Origin: JBDSRX01 sp047445235
GTDB taxonomy: Bacteria > Patescibacteriota > Dojkabacteria > J137
NCBI GenBank assembly: GCA_047445235.1
Contig: JBLGEO010000019.1
Span: 1-45,334 of the forward strand
DNA length: 45,334 nucleotides
Direction: 5' to 3'
Under the pieces are notes generated by a model. That model had not been told where the DNA came from. It searched no databases and saw only the letters and a program-made list of their open reading frames with translations. The position numbers and the translations under genes were made by a program. This document shows, in pieces, positions 1-6,341 of this stretch (its first letter is position 1; each line of letters starts with the position of its first letter).

Positions 1-1
1 T

Positions 2-994
2 GAATTATTCATGGTCAAAAGCCAAGAAACAGATGATGTCTTCGTAATGAAACCAATGAACTGTCCACACCATATCCAAATTTACGCTTCTCAGAAAAGA
101 AGCTATAGAGACTTGCCAGTAAGATATTTTGAAACAACAACAAACTACAGAGACGAAAAAGCAGGAGAAATGCTTGGTCTATCTAGAGTTCGAGCGTTAA
201 CTCAAGACGATGCTCATATTTTCTGCAGAATGGATCAAATAGAGGAAGAGTTTACAATTATTATGAATATGATAAAAACTCTTTATGCAGCATTAGGTCT
301 AACTTTCAAAGCAAGACTTTCTTACAGAGATCCAGCACATCCAGAAAAATACCATGGAGATGATGCATCCTGGGAGGAAGCACAAAAAATTATTGAAGAT
401 ATTGCAAAGAAGTTAGATATTGATTACTTTATTGCTCCTGGAGAAGCTGCATTCTACGGACCAAAGATTGATATTATGGTTAGAGATTCATTAGGAAGGG
501 AATGGCAATGTGCAACAGAGCAACTAGATTTTGTTCAACCAAAAAGATTCGGTCTAGTTTATACAGATAAGGATGGTCAAGAAAAAATGCCTGTGATGAT
601 ACACAAAGCACTTCTAGGAACAGTTGAGAGATTTATGTCTGTTTATATAGAGCATACTGCAGGTAATTTCCCAGTATGGCTTTGCTATAACCAAGTTGCA
701 TTAATCCCAATTTCTAACGAAAAACATTTAGAATATATGGATAAAATGGCAGCAGAGCTAAAAAAGAAAGGAATTAGAGTAAAAGTTATGGATGAGAACG
801 AGACAATGGGAAATAAAATTAGAAAAGCTCAAGGAGAAAAAATTCCTTATATGATTGTTGCAGGAGATAAAGAAATTGAAAATGGAACTGTGAATGTTAG
901 ATTAAGAGGTGGTGAAAATGTTGGTGAAATGACTCTGGAAGCGTTTGCAGAGAGAGTGAAAGATAAATTGGATAATAAGAGTATGGATTTGTGA
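2..994 (+). CDS. thrS: Threonyl-tRNA synthetase, C-terminal part (5' end outside window)
   Basis: Class II aminoacyl-tRNA synthetase that charges tRNA-Thr in the cytoplasm. The open frame runs in from the window edge (Glu-Leu-Phe before the first Met), so the N-terminal TGS/editing part and the start of the catalytic core are missing. The catalytic core shows the MNCPHH zinc-cysteine motif, then a motif-2 region ending in LSRVRALTQDDAHIFC with the second zinc ligand (His of DDAH), and MIHKALLGTVERF near motif 3 with the third ligand (His of MIH). The anticodon-binding domain fills roughly the last 110 residues (from PVWLCYNQVALIPIS). Motif 2 reads YRDEKAGEMLGLSRVR where many homologues have a SGxLHGLxRVR form, so the usual His is absent. 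The TGA stop is followed at once by an in-frame TAA. A hairpin terminator lies directly downstream. Identity is very secure. Confidence 0.97.
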   Translation, partial: ELFMVKSQETDDVFVMKPMNCPHHIQIYASQKRSYRDLPVRYFETTTNYRDEKAGEMLGLSRVRALTQDDAHIFCRMDQIEEEFTIIMNMIKTLYAALGLTFKARLSYRDPAHPEKYHGDDASWEEAQKIIEDIAKKLDIDYFIAPGEAAFYGPKIDIMVRDSLGREWQCATEQLDFVQPKRFGLVYTDKDGQEKMPVMIHKALLGTVERFMSVYIEHTAGNFPVWLCYNQVALIPISNEKHLEYMDKMAAELKKKGIRVKVMDENETMGNKIRKAQGEKIPYMIVAGDKEIENGTVNVRLRGGENVGEMTLEAFAERVKDKLDNKSMDL

Positions 995-1008
995 TAAAAA
1001 AGACCTGT

Positions 1009-1023
1009 CCCGCTTCGGCGGGA
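1009..1023. terminator. Hairpin terminator between convergent thrS and orphan gene
   Basis: Stem CCCGC (1009-1013) and GCGGG (1018-1022) closed by a TTCG tetraloop, with ATTTTAA following on the plus strand and a run of T's beyond it on the minus strand. Its place between two convergent genes suggests it stops transcription from both sides. Confidence 0.7.
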
Positions 1024-1025
1024 TT

Positions 1026-1469
1026 TTAAGCTGCGGTATCCACTGTAGCCTCATTAATAAGCGTTTCTGCTGCTTTATATATTTCAAATACTGTATATCT
1101 ATTCCTATCATCCTCATCCATCTCACTTCTTAGTTTCAGTGCCAATCTGAAATAATCTATTGGATCTAATCTATTTAATGGTATTGGCAAGTCTCGACTT
1201 ATCAATATCATCCTTAGCTCAAATGCTCTATTTTTAACTTCAGATAGATTTTCAGTTTTAGATTTACTGCCGAAGATCTCTCTTAGTTGATATTCTGAAA
1301 TTATCTCAGAGTTCATGGCATCCATTAACTTATAGCCATTGCGTTTGGCAAGTCTTAACTCTTCATCTGTTAGTAGTTCTATAGGAAATTTATATTTTTT
1401 TATAAAACTTTCAATGGCTAGTTCTTCAACACTAGGATCTGATTTTAAGTTCTCAATGAGAGGTTTCAC
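1026..1469 (-). CDS. Hypothetical cytoplasmic protein, 147 aa
   Basis: I do not recognise this protein. It is charged and probably all-helical, with no signal peptide, membrane segment or cysteine pair. The start is a GTG at 1467-1469 with no alternative ATG nearby. A promoter-like pair (ATGACA, 17 bp, TAAAAT on the minus strand, 1524-1496) sits about 26 bases upstream, the same distance seen at other starts in this window, which supports the GTG. It is convergent with thrS and divergent from rplU. The C-terminal part contains an acidic EMDEDDRNRY stretch. Coding status is likely; function is unknown. Confidence 0.6.
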   Translation of the reverse strand: MKPLIENLKSDPSVEELAIESFIKKYKFPIELLTDEELRLAKRNGYKLMDAMNSEIISEYQLREIFGSKSKTENLSEVKNRAFELRMILISRDLPIPLNRLDPIDYFRLALKLRSEMDEDDRNRYTVFEIYKAAETLINEATVDTAA

Positions 1470-1495
1470 TTAAGTTATGTAATATTTATAGCTGA

Positions 1496-1524
1496 ATTTT
1501 ACCTAAAACAATAACCTTTGTCAT
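1496..1524 (-). promoter_or_regulatory. Promoter for the 147-aa orphan
   Basis: Read on the minus strand: -35 ATGACA (1524-1519), 17-bp spacer, -10 TAAAAT (1501-1496). Predicted leader is about 20 bases to the GTG start. Confidence 0.5.
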
Positions 1525-1571
1525 TTTCTTCATTATTTAGTATATTTATTACATCGAAAAGGTAATAAGCC

Positions 1572-1600
1572 TTGCATTTATTGGCATTTTGTTTTATCAT
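1572..1600 (+). promoter_or_regulatory. Promoter for rplU-rpmA
   Basis: -35 TTGCAT (1572-1577), 17-bp spacer, -10 TATCAT (1595-1600), 27 bases before the rplU ATG. Spacing is ideal for a sigma-70-type promoter. Confidence 0.6.
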
Positions 1601-1627
1601 TACAAGCTTGATTTTTAAGAAATAAAT

Positions 1628-1939
1628 ATGGCTAAGTTCGCGATAATTCAAATAGATGGTGCACAATATAACGTAGAAGAAGGAAAGACTTACGAAGTTC
1701 CTAAGTTCATTGCAGAAGCTGGAAAACCTTATAAGGTAACAGATGTGTTAGCGATGGGAGAAGGAAAAACTTTTGAGTTTGGAAAACCAATGCTAAAAGC
1801 TGAGGTAACTTTGGATGTTTTAGAGCAAAAGAACGGAGAAAAAGTAATTTCTCAAATTTTCAAAGCAAAATCAAGATATAGAAGAAAGAGAGGTTTTAGA
1901 AAAGAAGTAACTAAATTTGTAGTAAAAAGCATTAAATAA
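1628..1939 (+). CDS. rplU: 50S ribosomal protein L21
   Basis: Ribosomal large-subunit protein that binds 23S rRNA. At 103 residues it has the normal family length. It begins MAKFAIIQIDGAQYNVEEG, matching the usual L21 opening (xFAIIxxGGKQYxVxEG), and ends with the basic KAKSRYRRKRGFRKE segment corresponding to the KYRRRxGHRQ RNA-binding tail. The ATG at 1628 is the only sensible start and is preceded by A/T-rich sequence with no Shine-Dalgarno motif. It is followed 22 bases later by rpmA, the standard L21-L27 pair, so both are probably one transcript ending at the hairpin at 2351. Confidence 0.97.
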   Translation: MAKFAIIQIDGAQYNVEEGKTYEVPKFIAEAGKPYKVTDVLAMGEGKTFEFGKPMLKAEVTLDVLEQKNGEKVISQIFKAKSRYRRKRGFRKEVTKFVVKSIK

Positions 1940-1961
1940 TTTATAACTTAAATTTTAAAAG

Positions 1962-2327
1962 ATGGCACACTCGGCGTCCGTTGGATCAGTAAAACGAACA
2001 GTAAATGTAATAGGAAAAAGACTTGGACTAAAGAAATTTGGTGGAGAGCACGTAAAGCCAGGCGATATTATCTTAAGACAGAGAGGTTCTCAGTTTTATC
2101 CAGGAAAAAACGTAGCTGAAGGAAGAGATTTTACAATCTTTGCTATAACTGAAGGATTTGTTTCTTTTAGAAGAATGAGTGGGTACAAAAGAACTAAGAA
2201 ATACGTTGATGTTGTTTCTTCAGTTGTTGAAGTAAAGGAAGTTTTAAAAACTCCAGCCGCTTCAAAGGCAAAAGTAGCTGCTAAGAAACCTGCAACAAAG
2301 AAAATTACTGCAAAGAAATCAGAGTAA
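1962..2327 (+). CDS. rpmA: 50S ribosomal protein L27 with extended basic tail
   Basis: Ribosomal protein whose N-terminus reaches toward the peptidyl-transferase centre. The core is clear: RLGLKKFGGEHVKPGDIILRQRGS, then FYPGKNVAEGRDFTIFA. At 121 residues it is longer than typical L27 (about 85) because of a C-terminal Lys/Ala-rich tail from about residue 93 (repeats of AKKPA and KKxTAKK). The N-terminus reads MAHSASVGSVKRTVN, whereas most L27 proteins carry lysines just after MAH and an NGRDS segment. Both features are visible in the sequence; their effect on the ribosome is unknown. It is co-transcribed with rplU. Confidence 0.95.
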   Translation: MAHSASVGSVKRTVNVIGKRLGLKKFGGEHVKPGDIILRQRGSQFYPGKNVAEGRDFTIFAITEGFVSFRRMSGYKRTKKYVDVVSSVVEVKEVLKTPAASKAKVAAKKPATKKITAKKSE

Positions 2328-2350
2328 CTAAAATCAAAGAAAATTTTTAA

Positions 2351-2372
2351 AAGACCCGAAAGGGTCTTTTTT
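2351..2372 (+). terminator. Intrinsic terminator after rpmA
   Basis: Stem AAGACCC (2351-2357), loop GAAA, stem GGGTCTT (2362-2368) running into a T tract to 2372. Textbook rho-independent terminator. Confidence 0.9.
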
Positions 2373-2896
2373 GTTCCAGATGTCAGTGACTAATGGTAAA
2401 AATTTTATACTATCATATCTATTACTCTATGTAGGTATCCTTAATTTGTAATCTTATAATAATTATTATGATACGTAAAGATATTCCAATAAAACACTAA
2501 CTACTATAGATATTTCGTTGTCTAATAAATTTTGACAGTAATAACTTCCATATTTCTGACATCTTATGATATCTATTTGATATTTTAATCGTAGAAAACT
2601 TTTATACTCAAAATTTGTACATTAATAGTTAAAAGTACTTCTAAGTAAGCAGATTTTTAATAAATAATGATAGTTAACCTATATCGAAGTTTAATTGACT
2701 AGCAATAGTTTCGAGCTCTGATGCCAGAAAATAGTTTTTAAATATTCTTTATGCCTAATCTAGGTTGTAAGGAACTTGAGTATAACTTTGAATTGCCAAT
2801 GGTGAATATCAACGTTTTGACTTCTCCACACTCAAACTATAATATCAAAGTGACATTGTAGCGGTAACAACTTATCTTATTTATTAGTAAAGATGT
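2373..2896. other. 524-bp non-coding gap
   Basis: Very AT-rich stretch with stop codons in all frames at short intervals. The only ATG-led plus-strand frame I noted is 23 codons (2380-2451), which I treat as chance. I find no tRNA, repeat or strong hairpin. The last 80 bases hold the promoter candidate for the following small gene. An unrecognised small RNA cannot be excluded. Confidence 0.6.
2817..2843 (+). promoter_or_regulatory. Promoter candidate for the 109-aa orphan
   Basis: TTGACT (2817-2822; or TTTGAC one base earlier with a 16-bp spacer) and a perfect TATAAT at 2838-2843. The leader to the ATG at 2897 would be about 47 bases, longer than for other genes here. Confidence 0.5.
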
Positions 2897-3226
2897 ATGA
2901 ATTATTTACAAGATACAATCCCGGATCCACTTTTAGCAACTACACAAAGATTAGAAAAGGTTGCAAATAGCATTCCAATGAAGCAAAAAAATTTGTACGA
3001 ACCAGATGCAACTGCTTTAGACAGAAATTTAAGACTAGCTATAGCCAAAGCTGCTGAGAATGGAATAATTACACATATAGATGAAGAGTTTTACTTAAAT
3101 AGACTTAGAATGGTTACTTGCAAGAGAGAATTAAAGGAACTTGTAGGCGAGTTCACTGGTATTACTAATATTGATGAAATGAGTACTGGGATGTTAGTTC
3201 GTGCATTGGATGGTGTTGAAATGTAA
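2897..3226 (+). CDS. Hypothetical protein, 109 aa
   Basis: Unrecognised small, mostly helical and probably cytoplasmic protein with no membrane segment. It is framed by its own promoter candidate upstream and a strong hairpin terminator 24 bases downstream, which together argue for a genuine monocistronic gene. A second ATG at 2893 is in a different frame. The central part (about residues 45-90) is rich in Arg/Lys/Glu heptads. Confidence 0.65.
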   Translation: MNYLQDTIPDPLLATTQRLEKVANSIPMKQKNLYEPDATALDRNLRLAIAKAAENGIITHIDEEFYLNRLRMVTCKRELKELVGEFTGITNIDEMSTGMLVRALDGVEM

Positions 3227-3249
3227 ATTCATAATAACTTCAAAAAAGG

Positions 3250-3273
3250 GCTCTGCGAAAGCAGAGCTTCCTT
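3250..3273 (+). terminator. Hairpin terminator after the 109-aa gene
   Basis: Stem GCTCTGC (3250-3256), GAAA loop, stem GCAGAGC (3261-3267), then TTCCTT. Perfect 7-bp stem closed by a stable GNRA-type loop. Confidence 0.75.
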
Positions 3274-3309
3274 ATTCAAATCTCATCACAGTAATGATAG
3301 ACTGGTTGA

Positions 3310-4695
3310 ATGAATGTACTAGAAAGAATCAAAAGTATTTCAACATATAAGCAGAGCTCGTTACTTCGTGATAATCAGCACTTTATTATTGCATCAGTAC
3401 TTATAATAATTTCTCTACTAATTTTCTTCCCTAGTTTCTATACTACAACTGACGAGCACGATTACATTGAAAATTCATATCTAATTGGACAAGGAAGACT
3501 AGTTAAAGAGGATAAGCAGTGTTTTGATGGTGCAAGCTGTGGATACTTCAATGGAAGCGGCTATATTTCTAAATACAACCCGGGATTATCATTAATACTA
3601 TTGCCCTTTGTTGCAATAGATTGGAGAATATCATTTTTTATTTCAGTTGTAGTATTTATACTTGCACTTTATATTTTTAAAAGACTTCTAGAAAAAAGGT
3701 CAGTTAGAGCAGAATTTATATATCTTTTTGCTTTTTTCCCGGTATTTGTTTACTACTCCAGAAAAGTAATGACAGAAGTCTATACCCTAACGTTAATCAT
3801 GCTAATTTTCTACCTACTTTTCGAAAAGTCAGAAGGAAGAACAAAGTTAAGGCAAATAATTTATAACTATAGATTTGTTCTTGTAGGAGCACTTTCTGGA
3901 ATAACAGTTCTTATTAAATACACAAATATCTTATTTATTGCACCAATATTAATTTATTGGGCAGTTATCTACTTTAAGCCTAAAATTATTGGTAACGTTG
4001 GTGAAAGTATTTTCTTAGGAACAGAAACACTCAAGGTCTGTGCAATGAGGTGGCTAAAAGACGTAATTAGGTTATTAGTTGGAGCAGTACCTTTTTTAGT
4101 AATATTCCTAGTATTTAATTATGCTTTCTATGGTTCTCCATTGCGATCTGGTTATTACTTTTCGAAAGAAGAACTATTAATAGTGCCTTCTTTAATAATC
4201 CCGCAAGGGATAAAGTACCTTGTAATACTTCTCTCAATCTATCCTGGTTTACTATTTGTTGGATTCTTTGCAAAGTACAAACACAGATTTTTAATTATGG
4301 GCACTCTGTTTTTATCTATATTATTTTTCGTAGGATTTCCGGGCTATGCTTTCAATTCAGGGATCTTAGATTTTATTGTCGGCATTAGATTCTTAATTCC
4401 AATTTTAGGATTAGTATTGCTGGTTTATTCCGAAGCACTAGACAGGCTTCTAAATAAAATCAAATACAAGGGATTAGTTAATGTAGTTTTCGCAGTAGTT
4501 GTAATAGTATTGATTGCAAATATGTTTGTAATGACATATATTTTTAATGGTAGAGTAAAAGAACTCGCTAGTAAGTCTGCAGAAATTTATAAAACTGTAG
4601 AAGAAGATGGAAACTACTATACTAAGGACATTGAAGAAAGGAAGCTTATAAACGAAGCATTTAAACAAGGAAAACGATGGTTATTTATAAATTAA
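3310..4695 (+). CDS. Membrane glycosyltransferase-like protein (GT-C, GT39/ArnT-like)
   Basis: Polytopic membrane protein of 461 residues with about ten hydrophobic segments from residue 26 onward. After the first segment comes an outward loop TTDEHDYIENSYLIGQG. An acidic pair in the first loop is a hallmark of GT-C enzymes (dolichyl-phosphate-mannose mannosyltransferase, ArnT), which move a sugar from a polyprenyl-phosphate carrier to an acceptor outside the membrane. A YNPGLSLILLPF segment follows, also typical of the superfamily. The C-terminal 60 residues are soluble and charged. The acceptor cannot be deduced; surface proteins or lipids are the natural guess. The next gene starts 3 bases after the stop, so the two are probably co-transcribed. 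Confidence 0.7.
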   Translation: MNVLERIKSISTYKQSSLLRDNQHFIIASVLIIISLLIFFPSFYTTTDEHDYIENSYLIGQGRLVKEDKQCFDGASCGYFNGSGYISKYNPGLSLILLPFVAIDWRISFFISVVVFILALYIFKRLLEKRSVRAEFIYLFAFFPVFVYYSRKVMTEVYTLTLIMLIFYLLFEKSEGRTKLRQIIYNYRFVLVGALSGITVLIKYTNILFIAPILIYWAVIYFKPKIIGNVGESIFLGTETLKVCAMRWLKDVIRLLVGAVPFLVIFLVFNYAFYGSPLRSGYYFSKEELLIVPSLIIPQGIKYLVILLSIYPGLLFVGFFAKYKHRFLIMGTLFLSILFFVGFPGYAFNSGILDFIVGIRFLIPILGLVLLVYSEALDRLLNKIKYKGLVNVVFAVVVIVLIANMFVMTYIFNGRVKELASKSAEIYKTVEEDGNYYTKDIEERKLINEAFKQGKRWLFIN

Positions 4696-4698
4696 ACT

Positions 4699-5808
4699 AT
4701 GGAACCGCATCCAGTACCACAAAATATATTAGACGTTGAGTTTAAGCTTTTTGGTGCTTTTACACTTAAGCAATTTGGTAAAATACTTGCAGGAGCGCTT
4801 ATTGGTGTTGGACTTTTTCTTGTTAATATTAATGTCTTTATAAAGATACCATTAGTACTTATCTCTGTTTTTACAGGAATACTTTTAGCTATTATTCCTA
4901 ATTTTGGAGTTTGGTTAAGTGGTTTTCTAAAGGCTTTATTTATATCACCTAGATATGTTTGGGAGAAGAAAACACAAACCCCAGAAATTCTTAGTACACA
5001 GCGTGTTGTAGTGGACCCAGAAAAAGATAGAAATATTTCATCTTCTTTAAGTAAAAAAAGACTTGATATAAGTGAACTTCCACTTGATAAGCTTTTTGGT
5101 ACACAGGCAGAGCAGAAAAAGGAAATAGTAGAGGACAAATTTGAGAGTCCTGACGGAGAGAATTTAAACGATATCTATAGTGATGTATTTGGTGTAACAA
5201 CAACTGCTGTTAAGAATCCAAGTAATGCAGCGGCTCCAATTCAGCAAAAAATTGAAGCTTCTAAACCTAAAATGGCTATGGCAACTCAGCAAGAACAACC
5301 TACACAGGAAGTTAAAATGATAGGGCAGCCAAAATTTACAACTGTAGAGCAGTATCAAGCAGAGATAAATAGACTTAAATACGAATTATCAATACTTACA
5401 AAAGATCAAAACTATAAGGAAAAAGAAGAAGAAATAATGAGTAAGATAAATGATTTGTATACCGAAATTAAACTTCTTAATGGCGGCAAATTTTCTCCTA
5501 AAGAAAAAACTGCTTCACTCCCAAGAGTTGGGGTTATGCAGTCAGGCCTAACAGGTCAGGTTATATTTGGAATTGTGGTGGATAAATCTGATGCTCCTTT
5601 AGGCAGTGTTAATATAAAATTTGTAAACGACGCGAAAAAACAGGTATTTACAACATCTTCTGGTAAAGATGGCAAATTTTCGACTGTAAAACCTATTCCA
5701 CCAGGAAGCTATGCAGTATTTTTAGAATATCCTGAAAAGATATTCCATGCTTATAATATTGAAGTTTCTAACAAGAATCTGCCTGCTTACAAATTGAAGG
5801 AAAAATAA
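4699..5808 (+). CDS. PrgI-family protein fused to a CpD (carboxypeptidase regulatory-like) domain
   Basis: The first about 95 residues match the PrgI family of type IV secretion/conjugation-like clusters: a short VPQNILDVEFKLFGAFTLKQF opening, then two membrane helices (about 25-46 and 49-72) and a basic RYVWEKK end. A Gln/Pro-rich linker and a coiled coil (about 213-260) follow, and residues about 288-366 form a beta-rich domain (GIVVDKSDAPLGSVNIKFVN... GKFSTVKPIPPGSYAVFLEYP) of the CarboxypepD_reg type. PrgI usually sits next to a VirB4 ATPase; none is present here. The downstream neighbour is a tRNA, the upstream one the GT-C protein. The PrgI part is fairly sure; the role of the fused domain is inference (scaffold or surface contact). 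Confidence 0.75.
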   Translation: MEPHPVPQNILDVEFKLFGAFTLKQFGKILAGALIGVGLFLVNINVFIKIPLVLISVFTGILLAIIPNFGVWLSGFLKALFISPRYVWEKKTQTPEILSTQRVVVDPEKDRNISSSLSKKRLDISELPLDKLFGTQAEQKKEIVEDKFESPDGENLNDIYSDVFGVTTTAVKNPSNAAAPIQQKIEASKPKMAMATQQEQPTQEVKMIGQPKFTTVEQYQAEINRLKYELSILTKDQNYKEKEEEIMSKINDLYTEIKLLNGGKFSPKEKTASLPRVGVMQSGLTGQVIFGIVVDKSDAPLGSVNIKFVNDAKKQVFTTSSGKDGKFSTVKPIPPGSYAVFLEYPEKIFHAYNIEVSNKNLPAYKLKEK

Positions 5809-5866
5809 ATCTCCAAACTCCTTTACTAAACGACATTTACTTCTAGAATATTCTCCTTATTTGTAT

Positions 5867-5872
5867 TATAAT
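5867..5872 (+). promoter_or_regulatory. -10 element upstream of the tRNA region
   Basis: Perfect TATAAT at 5867-5872 with no convincing -35 at 16-18 bp. A transcript from here would cover the truncated tRNA copy (5896-5913), then tRNA-Leu and possibly secG. Confidence 0.4.
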
Positions 5873-5895
5873 TTCGACACTTATGTGTTCACACT

Positions 5896-5913
5896 TGCCG
5901 GGGTGGTGAAATG
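5896..5913 (+). repeat. Truncated duplicate of the tRNA-Leu 5' end
   Basis: The 18 bases TGCCGGGGTGGTGAAATG occur here and again at 5993-6010, where they open the real tRNA-Leu (7 acceptor bases plus start of the D arm). After position 5913 the copy diverges completely and has no anticodon arm, so it cannot fold as a tRNA. Confidence 0.85.
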
Positions 5914-5993
5914 CATTATGATTCTTATTGAGAACAAGTGAAGTGAAGTTCGAAATAAAGAAGAATGATACAAAGGACACAAAAGTCAACAAT

Positions 5994-6077
5994 GCCGGGG
6001 TGGTGAAATGGTATACACGGCGGACTTAAAATCCGTTCCTCGTTAAGAGGGTGAGGGTTCGACTCCCTCCCTCGGTA
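5994..6077 (+). tRNA. trnL: tRNA-Leu (anticodon UAA)
   Basis: Class II tRNA of 84 bases. Acceptor stem 5994-6000 pairs with 6070-6076 (two G-U pairs) and the discriminator is A6077. Anticodon stem 6020-6024/6032-6036 encloses a loop with TAA at 6027-6029, reading UUA leucine codons. A long variable arm (CCTCGTTAAGAGG region) confirms the leucine class, and the T stem is GAGGG/CCCTC (6053-6057/6065-6069) around TTCGACT. CCA is not encoded. SecG begins 31 bases downstream. Confidence 0.96.
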
Positions 6078-6107
6078 TGTAAGTTTTTTAATTCTTTCTT
6101 AACCACT

Positions 6108-6341
6108 ATGAGTATTACAGATATCCTTAAGTATGTTCTTGCGTTAGACGCGGTTGGTTTAGTAATTTCAATTCTACTTCAAAACAGAAGTGGTGGTTTA
6201 GGCACTGTATTCGGAGGAATGAGTGGAGGAGAGTTTTACAGATCTCGAAGAGGTTTGGAAGCAGTTCTATACAATGCTACAATTATATTAGGTATATTAT
6301 TTGTAGTAATTGCTTTAGCTATTGCAGTAATTAATGTTTAA
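6108..6341 (+). CDS. secG: SecG-like preprotein translocase subunit
   Basis: Small accessory subunit of the SecYEG translocon. The start is set at the ATG at 6108 because a longer reading from 6051 would run out of the tRNA gene. The 77 residues contain two membrane helices (about 5-26 and 54-75) separated by the loop LLQNRSGGLGTVFGGMSGGE, which matches the SecG consensus (LLQxGKGGGLGxxFGGG). It overlaps the next gene by 8 bases (ATG at 6334 inside the SecG end), suggesting translational coupling to the substrate-binding protein, an unusual partner. Confidence 0.88.
   Translation: MSITDILKYVLALDAVGLVISILLQNRSGGLGTVFGGMSGGEFYRSRRGLEAVLYNATIILGILFVVIALAIAVINV

Noticed and set aside
2380..2451. 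23-codon hydrophobic frame after the rpmA terminator
   Set aside because: Too short, directly behind a terminator with no promoter; consistent with chance in AT-rich DNA.
2532..2537. TTGACA as a promoter in the 2.4-2.9 kb gap
   Set aside because: No -10-like hexamer at 15-19 bp spacing follows and no gene or RNA is recognisable behind it.
6051..6107. Longer SecG reading that begins inside the tRNA
   Set aside because: The first 19 codons would come from the tRNA T arm and acceptor stem; the ATG at 6108 gives the normal SecG length.
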